From the NCBI GenBank assembly GCA_018656655.1, contig JABHYW010000063.1, positions 1-35,760 of the forward strand: a stretch of DNA of 35,760 nt. Direction: 5' to 3'. The position numbers and the translations under genes were made by a program. Below the pieces are notes generated by a model, which did not search any database, had not been told where the DNA came from, and saw nothing but the letters and a program-made list of their open reading frames with translations. This DNA is from Candidatus Komeilibacteria bacterium. Its GTDB lineage: Bacteria > Patescibacteriota > Patescibacteriia > UBA1558 > GWA2-36-10. Positions within the stretch are counted from its first letter, which is position 1, and every line of letters starts with the position of its first letter. Below are positions 6,283-14,681 of this stretch, in pieces.

Positions 6283-7593
6283 ATGGATATGTCACAACAA
6301 ACCAAGTTTGCAGTAGCTCCAGACGTTAAAATGAAGTACTGTCTATATGCTCGAAAAAGTACTGAATCAGACGAAAGACAGGCATTATCAATTGAATCTC
6401 AAGTTAAAGAAATGCTTCAAATTGCAGAGCGTGAAAAGCTAGATATAATTGATATTAGAAGAGAGTCTAAATCAGCTAAAGACTCTGATAAACGCCCTGT
6501 ATTTAAAGAATTAATTAATGACATATCAGATGAGAGATTTAATGCTATTCTCACATGGGCACCAGATAGACTATCTAGGAATGCAGGAGATTTAGGATCA
6601 CTTGTTGATCTAATGGATGCTAAAAAACTTCTTGGCATTCGTACATACGGACAAACTTTTAGTAACTCACCAAACGAAAAGTTCTTATTGATGATTCTTT
6701 GTTCTCAAGCCAAACTCGAAAATGATAATAGAGGTATAAATGTAAAACGTGGATTGCGAACACGATGCGAAATGGGACTCTGGCCTACATGTCCTCCAAC
6801 TGGATATTTTAAAGAAAAAAGAGTTGATCACAAAGGAGAGTGCCTAACTGATCCTGATAGAGCGCCCATAATAAAACAAATGTTTGAAAAAGTTGCTTAT
6901 GAAAAATGGTCGGGTCGAAAACTTTATCATTGGCTTAAGTTTGATTTAAATTTCAGAACTGCCCTAGGGAAAAAGCATTTAAGTCTTGGCAATATCTATC
7001 GAATGTTAGAAAATACTTTTTACTATGGCGCATTTGAATATCCACGAGGATCAGGTAATTGGTATCAAGGTAAGCATAGTCCAATTATTACTAAAGAGTT
7101 GTTTGATTTAGTACAGAAACAAGTTAAGAACTCTCAATTAGTTAGAAATGAAAATATTGAGTTTGCATTTACTAAAATTATGAAATGTGGATTATGTGGT
7201 TCAGGCATTTCAGCAACTGAAAAATTTAAAAAACTTAAAGACGGTAACCACAATAGACATGTGTATTATGGATGCACAAAAGCAAAAGATAAAAATTGTA
7301 AATGTGGGTATATAAATGAAATATCTTTAATTAAGCAGCTACAAAAGCATATTGATAAAATTGATATCAAAAAAATGCCTATAGAAAATAAAATTAAGTC
7401 TGAAATAAAACGTTTTAAAAAATTTCAAAGCATGGTGACAGGTAAGAATGATAATATCAACATAAACGATATTGATATAAAAAATTATGCCAAATTTTTA
7501 TTAAGGGAGGGTGGCATACAAGAGAAACGAGAAATAATGGCATGTTTTAAATCATCAATTATTATTAACAATAAAATAGCCTCACTGGACTAA
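6283..7593 (+). CDS. Large serine recombinase (integrase/resolvase family)
   Basis: This is a 436-residue protein. The N-terminal resolvase domain begins YCLYARKSTESDERQALSIESQ; the Ser of ARKST is the expected nucleophile. TWAPDRLSRNAGDLGSLVDLM is the conserved middle segment. A recombinase domain (about residues 150-265) and a zinc ribbon (MKCGLCGSGISATEKF...YYGCTKAKDKNCKCGYI, about 301-345) follow. The C-terminus is shorter than in long phage integrases and lacks an extended coiled coil. A second Met lies at residue 17 directly before YCLYARK, and no Shine-Dalgarno sequence decides between the two starts. A 51-bp inverted repeat lies just upstream. This enzyme probably moved the accessory segment into the chromosome. 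Confidence 0.93.
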   Translation: MDMSQQTKFAVAPDVKMKYCLYARKSTESDERQALSIESQVKEMLQIAEREKLDIIDIRRESKSAKDSDKRPVFKELINDISDERFNAILTWAPDRLSRNAGDLGSLVDLMDAKKLLGIRTYGQTFSNSPNEKFLLMILCSQAKLENDNRGINVKRGLRTRCEMGLWPTCPPTGYFKEKRVDHKGECLTDPDRAPIIKQMFEKVAYEKWSGRKLYHWLKFDLNFRTALGKKHLSLGNIYRMLENTFYYGAFEYPRGSGNWYQGKHSPIITKELFDLVQKQVKNSQLVRNENIEFAFTKIMKCGLCGSGISATEKFKKLKDGNHNRHVYYGCTKAKDKNCKCGYINEISLIKQLQKHIDKIDIKKMPIENKIKSEIKRFKKFQSMVTGKNDNININDIDIKNYAKFLLREGGIQEKREIMACFKSSIIINNKIASLD

Positions 7594-7636
7594 GAAAAAC
7601 CCCATTTAATCATTTTCTATTTTCTTTCTAGTATGC

Positions 7637-7642
7637 TATAAT
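7637..7642 (+). promoter_or_regulatory. Extended -10 promoter giving a leaderless lexA-methylase mRNA
   Basis: TATAAT at 7637-7642 is preceded by TGC, an extended -10. The predicted start, about 7 bases downstream, coincides with the A of the ATG at 7649, so the mRNA would be leaderless. No convincing -35 is visible. Confidence 0.55.
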
Positions 7643-7648
7643 TTTCAT

Positions 7649-9148
7649 ATGATAACCAAGAAACAAAATAAGGTACTAGCTTATATAAAATCATACATGG
7701 GAGATAAGGGTTACTCCCCATCGCTTGAGGACATAAGGAAACATTTTAAATTATCCTCTGTGTCTACTGCTCATCATTATATAAAAAAATTAGAGGAAAA
7801 CGGATATCTAGAGAAAGAAAATAATCATCCTAGATCTATACATCCTTCTGATGTGGGAATGACAAATATAAAAATAGTTGGTTCTATAACCGCAGGCCAA
7901 CCGATAGAAGCTATAGAATATAACTTTGGAACTATTGCAATACCAAACAGAGAATTAGATAATAATAGTAATTATTATGCTCTTAAGGTTTCTGGAGAAA
8001 GCATGATAGATGAAGGTATTTTTGATGGTGATCTAGTATTAATAAAAAGACAAGAGACAGCAGATGATGGGCAAACTGTAGTCGCTGTTATAGATGATAA
8101 TGAAGCTACACTAAAAAAAATATATCGAGAAAAAGGAAGAGTTAGATTACAGCCAGCAAATAAAACAATGCTACCTTTTTATAGAAAGGTAGTTGAAATA
8201 CGGGGGATTGTTGTAAAAATAATAAGAGAATTAGAGGATAATAATAGCTATAGTAAATTTATTGATATTATAAAAAATGAACCTATAACATTAAACTCTA
8301 CAAGAAAATCTACAACAGAAATTAATACTAAAGCCAAGCCCTTTGTGCAATGGGTTGGTGGTAAACGTGAAATGATAGCACAGTACAAGAAGTATATACC
8401 TAAAAAATTTAATAACTATTTTGAACCATTCTTAGGGGGCGGTGCTATGTTTTTTTATCTCCAGCCAAAACAAGCGGTATTAACAGATAATAATATAGAA
8501 TTAATAAAAACATATGAGGCTGTTAGAGATAATCCCGAGGGCGTAATAAATATTCTATTGGAATTAAAATCTAGACACTCCAAAGAATTTTATAGCATGG
8601 TAAGAAGTGTAGATAGAGGCATGGATATGTTTTTAGAGTTAGACAATACTGAAATAGCTGCTAGAATGATATTTCTTAATCAAACATGTTTCAATGGTCT
8701 ATACAGAGTAAATAAAAATGGACAGTTTAATGTACCTATAGGTAGTTCCCTAAATCGTTTGATATGTGATGAAAATGGTATAAGAAATACTAGCAAGTTA
8801 TTGCAAGATGTTATAATTAAATATTCAGATTTTGACGATACTCTATCAGATGCAAAGAAAGGAGATTTTATTTATCTTGATCCACCATATTATCCTGTCT
8901 CAGCCTTTTCTGATTTTACAAGATATACTAAAGAAAAATTTTATCAAGAAGATCAAATTAGACTTAAAAAAAAGATAGATAAATTAAATAAAATGGGTTG
9001 TAAAATAATGCTATCTAATTCAAATTGTGATTTTATAGAAAAATTATATTCAAATTATAAACAACACACTGTTTTATCTAGTAGGTCTTTGAACTGTAAA
9101 AAAGATAAACGAGGTAAAGTCACAGAATTACTCATTACAAACTACTAA
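7649..9148 (+). CDS. LexA-like self-cleaving repressor fused to D12-class DNA adenine methylase
   Basis: This is a 499-residue fusion. Residues 1-65 are a LexA winged helix (KQNKVLAYIKSYMGDKGYSP...SSVSTAHHYIKKLEENGYL). Residues 70-195 are an S24 peptidase domain with the Ala82-Gly83 cleavage bond, Ser118 in VSGESM and Lys156 in ATLKK, almost the same positions as in E. coli LexA (84-85, 119, 156). After a linker, residues about 228-499 are a complete Dam/D12 methylase: FVQWVGGKRE, YFEPFLGGGAMFF (AdoMet site) and catalytic DPPY at 411-414. All key residues of both halves are present. The gene starts an operon with a second methylase 2 bp downstream and faces a nuclease gene. I infer that it protects sites and represses transcription, with DNA damage or RecA-stimulated cleavage separating the two functions. 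Confidence 0.9.
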   Translation: MITKKQNKVLAYIKSYMGDKGYSPSLEDIRKHFKLSSVSTAHHYIKKLEENGYLEKENNHPRSIHPSDVGMTNIKIVGSITAGQPIEAIEYNFGTIAIPNRELDNNSNYYALKVSGESMIDEGIFDGDLVLIKRQETADDGQTVVAVIDDNEATLKKIYREKGRVRLQPANKTMLPFYRKVVEIRGIVVKIIRELEDNNSYSKFIDIIKNEPITLNSTRKSTTEINTKAKPFVQWVGGKREMIAQYKKYIPKKFNNYFEPFLGGGAMFFYLQPKQAVLTDNNIELIKTYEAVRDNPEGVINILLELKSRHSKEFYSMVRSVDRGMDMFLELDNTEIAARMIFLNQTCFNGLYRVNKNGQFNVPIGSSLNRLICDENGIRNTSKLLQDVIIKYSDFDDTLSDAKKGDFIYLDPPYYPVSAFSDFTRYTKEKFYQEDQIRLKKKIDKLNKMGCKIMLSNSNCDFIEKLYSNYKQHTVLSSRSLNCKKDKRGKVTELLITNY

Positions 9149-9150
9149 AT

Positions 9151-10212
9151 ATGAGATTTATAGGAAATAAAGAAAAATTGTTAGATGATATATATCAGGC
9201 TGTATCAGATAAGAACATAAGCAAGGGTGTCTTTTGTGATTTTTTTGCTGGCACTTCCAATGTGGGTAGATATTTTAAACAAAAAGGATTCAGAGTTATA
9301 TCATCAGATCTTTTGTATTTTTCTTATATTCTACAAAAAGCCTATATAATGAATAATGGCGAGCCAAAGTTTACAAAGTTAATTAAAGAAATAGGACATT
9401 CTAAAAAAAGGTTTTTTTCTTCATCTTTTGATTCAATCAGAGATCACTTAGATGATTTGAATGGAGTCGAAGGTTTTATTTATAAAAATTATACCGAAGA
9501 AGGAACGCGTGATAATACTCATGTGAGAAAATACTTTACTGCCGAAAATGGTAAGCATATAGATGCTGTTAGACAAAAAATTGAAGAATGGAAAAACAAT
9601 AAAATCATAACAACTAAGGAATATTTTGTTTTATTAGCCGCCCTTATAGAGAGCGTGCCATTTTATTCAAATATATCTGGTGTATATGGTGCTTTTTTAA
9701 AACAATATGACCCGCGAGCACTAAAAAAGCTCAAAATAAAACCAATGCAATTTTATGGTGGAGAAAAAGATCATAAAGTCTATAATGGTGATAGTATGAA
9801 GTTAATAGGAAAAGAAAGATTTGATATTTTATATATAGATCCTCCTTATAATAATAGACAATATGCACCTAATTATCATATATTAGAAACTATAGCAAAG
9901 TATGACTCCCCAGAAATAAAAGGTGTTAGTGGTATGAGAAATTATGAAAATCAAAAATCAGATTTTTGTAATAAAAATAATGCTTTACTAGCTTTAGAAA
10001 AGATAGCTAGCACCGCTAAATATAAGCATTTAATATTAAGCTATAATTCAGAAGGAATTATGGCAAAAGATGATATATTAGGTGTATTGAAAAAATTTGG
10101 AGAAGTAGAACTAAAGAATATAAATTATAGGAGGTTTAAAAGTAATAGTAATGGTAAATCAAAAGATAAAAAATTAATTCAAGAGCAATTATATTTATTG
10201 ACTAGCAAGTAA
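9151..10212 (+). CDS. D12-class DNA adenine methyltransferase of a restriction-modification system
   Basis: This is a 353-residue protein. MRFIGNKEKLLDDIYQAV and VFCDFFAGTSNVGRYFKQKG form the AdoMet site (FxGT variant of motif I), and LYIDPPYNNRQYAPNYHILETIAKYD holds the DPPY catalytic box (about residues 230-233). The internal NISGVYGAFLKQYDPRA segment is typical of type II N6-adenine methylases. It follows the LexA fusion by 2 bp and overlaps the convergent nuclease gene by 18 bp. Two adenine methylases with one nuclease is seen in type IIS and DpnII-like systems, where each enzyme treats one strand or one form of the site. Recognition sequence unknown. Confidence 0.9.
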   Translation: MRFIGNKEKLLDDIYQAVSDKNISKGVFCDFFAGTSNVGRYFKQKGFRVISSDLLYFSYILQKAYIMNNGEPKFTKLIKEIGHSKKRFFSSSFDSIRDHLDDLNGVEGFIYKNYTEEGTRDNTHVRKYFTAENGKHIDAVRQKIEEWKNNKIITTKEYFVLLAALIESVPFYSNISGVYGAFLKQYDPRALKKLKIKPMQFYGGEKDHKVYNGDSMKLIGKERFDILYIDPPYNNRQYAPNYHILETIAKYDSPEIKGVSGMRNYENQKSDFCNKNNALLALEKIASTAKYKHLILSYNSEGIMAKDDILGVLKKFGEVELKNINYRRFKSNSNGKSKDKKLIQEQLYLLTSK

Positions 10213-11634
10213 TTTATCTATTACTACTTTAAAAATCTCTGGTGCGTTTGGTCCAAGTATCATCGCGCCTTTTTCGTTTAAATAAAATCCAATCTCTTTT
10301 TCTTCTATTGATTCTTTTTTATCACCAGCAATAACAACAGTTCTTACTATAGATTTTGGTTTATATGAAGGCTTAATCATTTTATCTTCTATATAATCAT
10401 AATTTTTGAGTTCAGCTATACCTTTCTTTCTAGTAGAGTATTTTTTACCTTCAACATTTATTATTTCTTTTCTATCTACATCGTAAATTATCAAATCTGG
10501 TAAATAAATAATAGCTTTTTTATTTCCAGCTTTATATTCTTCCTTTCTACCCTCTTGATATTTCTCTATAGCAACTGGTTTACCATCTGGGTATATAAAA
10601 TAACTACGTTCAGTGCCACCATGATTAGAATATACAATCAAACTATTGGTATATTCTAATAATGCCACATGCAAAAATATTGTACCTAATTTTTCCTGGG
10701 TTGTTTCATAATGCCAATAATTAGGTTTAGTATTTACTTTTGGCACAGTGAGTCCGGCTAGTTGTATATTTAATTTATTGGCAATCTGTATAAATTTATT
10801 ATCACGACCTACATGTTTTTGTTCTAAACCATGCCTAGTAATAATAATTGGTTTTTTCTTCTCCCATTTTCTAATACATTGAGCAATAATAGATAAAGCA
10901 CCTATATTAGGATCATAATCTAAACCTGTTTGGTTATATAACCTACCAGACACTTTTATAGCGTCAGACTCTACTATTATTTCTATCGGAACATTACCCT
11001 TGGGTGGTTTTCTCATGGTTTTTTTAAAATCAACCAATTCATCAATATTCTGGAATGGAACCATTAGCTTATCATCTATCTCTTTTCCAATAATTTCAAC
11101 CTCAATTGCTCTTAGCATTCGTGTGCCAAAGACATTTGTTGCTGTTGGCTTTTTGTTTTCAGGGGTTAATAGATTATATAGCATTATCTTTTTTATTCCA
11201 GGATAGAAAAAATCAACGTAGACAAATTTGCTACAACGTTGGTACACGCCGGTATTTCTAGACTCCGCATCAGTTGTTTTTGTTTCCTCAATTGCATACA
11301 GAGGAATATCGTTATTATTTGGTTTTTCTTTTTTAAGAAATATTAAAAAATCTACAAAGCTAGAATCACCACTTATGATACTAATAAAAATTCTCCGAAA
11401 GCCTTCACTTGATGCGCCCGTCACTTCGTATAACGAGGTAAACAAATTATTTTCTATGATTGGTAATATTTTAAGAGTATCTAGTTTAACTGAAAAATTA
11501 CCATCATCAGCTAATTTTTTTAGTATTGCCATTATAACCTCGTGTTTTGGCATTTCTTCAGTCAAAATCCAAAGATTGTTCATTTTGATATGGTTCATTA
11601 TTAATACGTAAATATATTTTATTAACCTAAACAT
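10195..11634 (-). CDS. Probable type II restriction endonuclease, PD-(D/E)XK type
   Basis: This is a 479-residue protein encoded convergently to the two methylases. Near the C-terminus LPDLIIYD...IINVEGKKYSTRKKGIAELKNYDYIE gives the PD-(X)n-ExK signature of restriction nucleases. An earlier segment, YAIEETKTTDAESRNTGVYQRCSKFVYVDFFYP, is a block I associate with restriction enzymes of this kind. Methylase-nuclease adjacency strongly supports the role; the cut site is unknown. The annotated ATG at 11634 lies only about 11 bases from the predicted transcription start. Met13 or Met18 (MNNLWILTEEMPKHEV) could be the true start, and no Shine-Dalgarno sequence decides. Confidence 0.78.
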   Translation of the reverse strand: MFRLIKYIYVLIMNHIKMNNLWILTEEMPKHEVIMAILKKLADDGNFSVKLDTLKILPIIENNLFTSLYEVTGASSEGFRRIFISIISGDSSFVDFLIFLKKEKPNNNDIPLYAIEETKTTDAESRNTGVYQRCSKFVYVDFFYPGIKKIMLYNLLTPENKKPTATNVFGTRMLRAIEVEIIGKEIDDKLMVPFQNIDELVDFKKTMRKPPKGNVPIEIIVESDAIKVSGRLYNQTGLDYDPNIGALSIIAQCIRKWEKKKPIIITRHGLEQKHVGRDNKFIQIANKLNIQLAGLTVPKVNTKPNYWHYETTQEKLGTIFLHVALLEYTNSLIVYSNHGGTERSYFIYPDGKPVAIEKYQEGRKEEYKAGNKKAIIYLPDLIIYDVDRKEIINVEGKKYSTRKKGIAELKNYDYIEDKMIKPSYKPKSIVRTVVIAGDKKESIEEKEIGFYLNEKGAMILGPNAPEIFKVVIDKLLASQ

Positions 11635-11651
11635 TCAGCTCTAATTTGTTT

Positions 11652-11680
11652 ATTATACTAGATGTAAAATAATAAAACAA
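11652..11680 (-). promoter_or_regulatory. Promoter of the nuclease gene
   Basis: On the minus strand TTGTTT (11680-11675), 17 bp and TATAAT (11657-11652) predict a start near 11645, giving a near-leaderless mRNA for the nuclease. The nuclease can thus be transcribed apart from the PHP-ATPase pair upstream of it. Confidence 0.6.
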
Positions 11681-11699
11681 AAATGTTTCAATAAAAAAT

Positions 11700-11987
11700 T
11701 TAAAAAGGAATATCATCTGGGTTGATTTCTTCTTCGTCTTCACCAACACTCTCATCAACGCTGTTAGTTTCTTGATAATCTGCTTCTTCTATATTATTTA
11801 TACTCTCAAGCATTGATTTAACGCTAATTTCTTCTTCTTCGGTAATATCGCTTCCAAACTCAGCATCTATTTTCTTTTCATTCTTTATTTCCTTAATCAT
11901 TTCTATATAATCTTTAGTGGAAAAAGTTTTTTCATCAACCTTAACAATGATTTCCCCATCTTTATTTTTTTCAAATCTTAACTTCAT
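11700..11987 (-). CDS. Small acidic protein ending in an SSB-like C-terminal tip
   Basis: This is a 95-residue protein. The first 35 residues (MKLRFEKNKDGEIIVKVDEKTFSTKDYIEMIKEI) look like a small beta-alpha fold. The rest is very acidic and low in complexity and ends ...DEEEINPDDIPF. DDIPF at the extreme C-terminus matches the tip of bacterial single-stranded DNA-binding protein (D-D-[DE]-[LI]-P-F), which docks RecQ, RecO, PriA, exonuclease I and others. No OB fold is present, so it is not SSB itself. It starts 6 bp after the stop of the PHP-ATPase gene, so the two are probably coupled in translation and function. No family recognised. Confidence 0.7.
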   Translation of the reverse strand: MKLRFEKNKDGEIIVKVDEKTFSTKDYIEMIKEIKNEKKIDAEFGSDITEEEEISVKSMLESINNIEEADYQETNSVDESVGEDEEEINPDDIPF

Positions 11988-11993
11988 ATGCTA

Positions 11994-14333
11994 TTATTTA
12001 AAATTTTTTAAATTATATTTTTTAAATCTTTTTTTAATTGAGGGCTTACCTCCGTCTGTTATCTTCGCTATATGATCAACAACATTGATATTATTAATCT
12101 TGCCTTCAAGTGGATTTGAGCTTATTTTTATTTTGCCATTATTATTTTCACAAAGTATTACATTTTGAGCATCACCAGCCATTGGTATTGTGGCATTATG
12201 AGAAACAAAAATAATTTGTTTCTTATTCTTCATCTTCTTAATAGATTTTACAAGCCCTTCATTAATATAACTTGTTGCGAGATTATCCTCTGGCTGATCT
12301 ATAATTAGAGGTGCACGATCTTCCTCAAAATTTAATATTAATTCTAAAATAATTGAGGTTTTAAGACCAGGACTCAAACCATCAAAATCCCTTCCCTTTG
12401 GATCTTTAATTTTATAACTAATTTTATCATTTTCAACAAAATCTGCGTAAATTTTTTCTTTAATTAACTTATATGTAGCACCACTTCCTTTTTGGCTTCC
12501 CTTAAGAATGCTACTAAAATTACCCCTAAACAGATTCTCGGGTAAAATATTATCAAATTCTTTAATCCCTTTTGCATTTAATAAAAGTTTATTAAGTTCA
12601 TCTCTTAATATTTCCTTGTTTAACTCAAATTTATTTTCTATAGATAATGTATGATTATTAATTTCAACTTTATTTGATTCGGCTTCTATTGAGTACTCCG
12701 AGATTTGTTTTAATGTTTCTTCAAATTTTAATAGATAATCATAATATCCTTTCATCTTATTTATAAGTGAATCAAAATATTGTTTTTTTTCCTGTGATTC
12801 TCCTTCTCTCTCTTGAAGCTCTTTATCTACAGCAAGCTTCTTATCTTGAATTGTTTTCTTTATGTTAATTTCAAGAACAGAATAATTTCTCATTTCCTGG
12901 AGCTCATCTTTCAGATCCTGAATGATTTTTTTATTATGTTTAACAAATGGATTATTAGTTAATTTTGTATCTAAACTATTTAAAAATTCCATATCTTCTT
13001 CTTCGTCAAAATCACTATAATCTGTATATTCTACAGAGCTTATGGTAGCCAAAAATTTTTTAAGTATATTCTCATTTACTTTCTCAGATACTATTAAAGA
13101 TGCTAATACGGGGATTCTTTTTATCTCTGCCTCTAACGTTTCCATTTTCTCCACCGCATTAAATAAAGAATCTAAATGTTCTTTTAACTTTTCTAGACCC
13201 TTCTCAATTTTTTTCCTTGCAACATTATTTTCAGGGAGCATTTTTTCTATAATTGGTATATCATTAATTTTTTTATCTTCCCTCGTTACACTTATTATAA
13301 AATTTTGTTCTATAAAGTGTGGATCCAAACCATCTGGATAGTTTATCTTTATACGATTAACTTCGTATTCTTTATATTTACTATCCTCAAAACTAGATTC
13401 TGTTATTTTTCTATATAAAGAATCAGCAAGCAAAGTCTTGCCACTGGATGATTCACCAATTATCACATTTAATCCCGGAGTCAAATTAACATTTATATCA
13501 ATCTTATCACCTTGCAATTGTATACCTTTAATTGATTCTTGCCATTTTTTAGGTTTTTCATGGCTATACTCTAATCGTGAACTATCTGATAATGATAATC
13601 TTAATCCTCCAAATGTTGGTGTTGCAAATATCCAAGTAGGTATAAACCCATATTCTTCTTTGCTCTTTGGTTTTGGATACACAGAAGGATTGTAGTTGTC
13701 TGTGCAAGTTATTAGATTAACAAATTCCTGAACACCAAGTCTTTCAAGATATTCTTTCGTTTTCTCGGTCTTTTTATCGGATCTTGATGTGAACCCATCA
13801 AAAAAATTGTAATAGATACTTCTCTCCATGGCATTATCGAACTCCTTACCTTTAGGCATGGCCTCATCAAAAGTCGAATGAGTTTGTCCGCCATGTGGCA
13901 ATAGAATAAAATCATATTCATCAAATACTTCTATTATCTGTTGAATGATTGGAATATTCTTATCTGTTCGTGATGGTGTTTTATTTGGATATAAAATATC
14001 AAGCTTAGAATTTATATCTTTTATACTCTTTGAATCAATTTCCTTACCATCAAAATTAAAATATATATGACAATGATAAGCTTTTGTAGGTTCGTCTTGA
14101 TGCGTCTGTATATGAAGTTCAACTCCAAGTATTAGATTATCTCCTATACTTTTTGCGGCTTTCAGGTAAACTTTCTCGTTTATTGTGTTATGATCCGTGA
14201 GGGAAATTAAAAAATCATCGCCTTGAGCTTTTTCTCTGACATTCTTAATTAGTGTATCCAAGTCATAATTTTCATTAAGGCTGCTTGGGTCACCAGATGT
14301 GTGTATATGTAAGTCTAAATAAACTGGATTCAT
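11994..14333 (-). CDS. PHP phosphoesterase fused to SMC/RecN-like ATPase (TrlF-like)
   Basis: This is a 779-residue protein. Residues 1-240 are a PHP metal-dependent phosphoesterase: HIH at 9-11, TDH at 46-48, GVELHI, LLPHGGQTH (about 145-152) and CTDNYNP. Residues 270-779 are an ABC/SMC-type ATPase: Walker A GESSSGKT (293-300), a coiled-coil centre of about 200 residues (about 370-590), signature-like LSPGLKTSIILEL, Walker B APLIIDQPEDNL and the switch His in IIFVSHNA. The joining segment TPTFGGLRLSLSDSSRLEY is a hallmark of the TrlF-like AAA family. Such PHP-ATPases occur in mobile elements and are suspected of nucleic-acid processing in defence or repair. The gene heads the operon with the SSB-tip protein. 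Substrate unknown. Confidence 0.88.
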   Translation of the reverse strand: MNPVYLDLHIHTSGDPSSLNENYDLDTLIKNVREKAQGDDFLISLTDHNTINEKVYLKAAKSIGDNLILGVELHIQTHQDEPTKAYHCHIYFNFDGKEIDSKSIKDINSKLDILYPNKTPSRTDKNIPIIQQIIEVFDEYDFILLPHGGQTHSTFDEAMPKGKEFDNAMERSIYYNFFDGFTSRSDKKTEKTKEYLERLGVQEFVNLITCTDNYNPSVYPKPKSKEEYGFIPTWIFATPTFGGLRLSLSDSSRLEYSHEKPKKWQESIKGIQLQGDKIDINVNLTPGLNVIIGESSSGKTLLADSLYRKITESSFEDSKYKEYEVNRIKINYPDGLDPHFIEQNFIISVTREDKKINDIPIIEKMLPENNVARKKIEKGLEKLKEHLDSLFNAVEKMETLEAEIKRIPVLASLIVSEKVNENILKKFLATISSVEYTDYSDFDEEEDMEFLNSLDTKLTNNPFVKHNKKIIQDLKDELQEMRNYSVLEINIKKTIQDKKLAVDKELQEREGESQEKKQYFDSLINKMKGYYDYLLKFEETLKQISEYSIEAESNKVEINNHTLSIENKFELNKEILRDELNKLLLNAKGIKEFDNILPENLFRGNFSSILKGSQKGSGATYKLIKEKIYADFVENDKISYKIKDPKGRDFDGLSPGLKTSIILELILNFEEDRAPLIIDQPEDNLATSYINEGLVKSIKKMKNKKQIIFVSHNATIPMAGDAQNVILCENNNGKIKISSNPLEGKINNINVVDHIAKITDGGKPSIKKRFKKYNLKNFK

Positions 14334-14410
14334 AAGTTATAATCTTTTAATTTTAGCTTTGATCATAGTCATACATCAAACATAGCATAAAAATTATGAG
14401 AAATCTATAT

Positions 14411-14437
14411 AATACACAAAAACACCCAAATTGGGTG
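14411..14437 (-). terminator. Intrinsic terminator of the tRNA operon
   Basis: Read on the minus strand, CACCCAA (14437-14431) and TTGGGTG (14429-14423) form a 7-bp stem followed by TTTTTGTGT. It lies about 40 bases after the last tRNA and ends that transcript before the PHP-ATPase gene. Confidence 0.75.
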
Positions 14438-14456
14438 CTTCTTCTTAATATAAGGT

Positions 14457-14474
14457 CATCGTGCTAGCACGATG
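14457..14474. repeat. 18-bp perfect palindrome flush with the 3' end of tRNA-Ser
   Basis: CATCGTGCTAGCACGATG is a perfect palindrome and begins at the base next to the encoded CCA of tRNA-Ser(GCT). It lacks a T run and is probably not the terminator itself. The 22 bases 14459-14480, which include half of it plus the tRNA end, recur with 20 matches at 669-690. Confidence 0.75.
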
Positions 14475-14566
14475 TGGCGGAGAGAGAGGGATTCGAACCC
14501 TCGATCCCGAACAAACGGAATAACACCTTAGCAGGGTGCCGCATTCAACCACTCTGCCATCTCTCC
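14475..14566 (-). tRNA. tRNA-Ser (GCT anticodon)
   Basis: The acceptor strands GGAGAGA (14566-14560) and TCTCTCC pair over 7 bp and are followed by G and an encoded CCA. The anticodon stem GCACC/GGTGT holds the loop CTGCTAA, anticodon GCT. A long variable arm (TTATTCCG...CGGGATCGA) confirms a class II serine tRNA. The TpsiC arm reads GAGGG-TTCGAAT-CCCTC. Confidence 0.97.
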
Positions 14567-14605
14567 AAAGTTGAATAATATATAAAATGTAGCTAATCTT
14601 TGAAC

Positions 14606-14681
14606 TGGTGTCCCCGGCAGGAGTCGAACCTACGACCTTTTGGTCCGCAACCAAATGCTCTATCCACTGAGCTACGAGGAC
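14606..14681 (-). tRNA. tRNA-Arg (GCG anticodon)
   Basis: GTCCTCG pairs with CGGGGAC with one U-G pair, followed by A and an encoded CCA. The anticodon stem TTTGG/CCAAA holds the loop TTGCGGA, anticodon GCG. The D loop GGA gives A20, an arginine identity element, with C35 in the anticodon. A G34 tRNA for CGN codons is unusual, because most bacteria use ACG modified to inosine. The gene abuts the next tRNA with no spacer. Confidence 0.95.
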
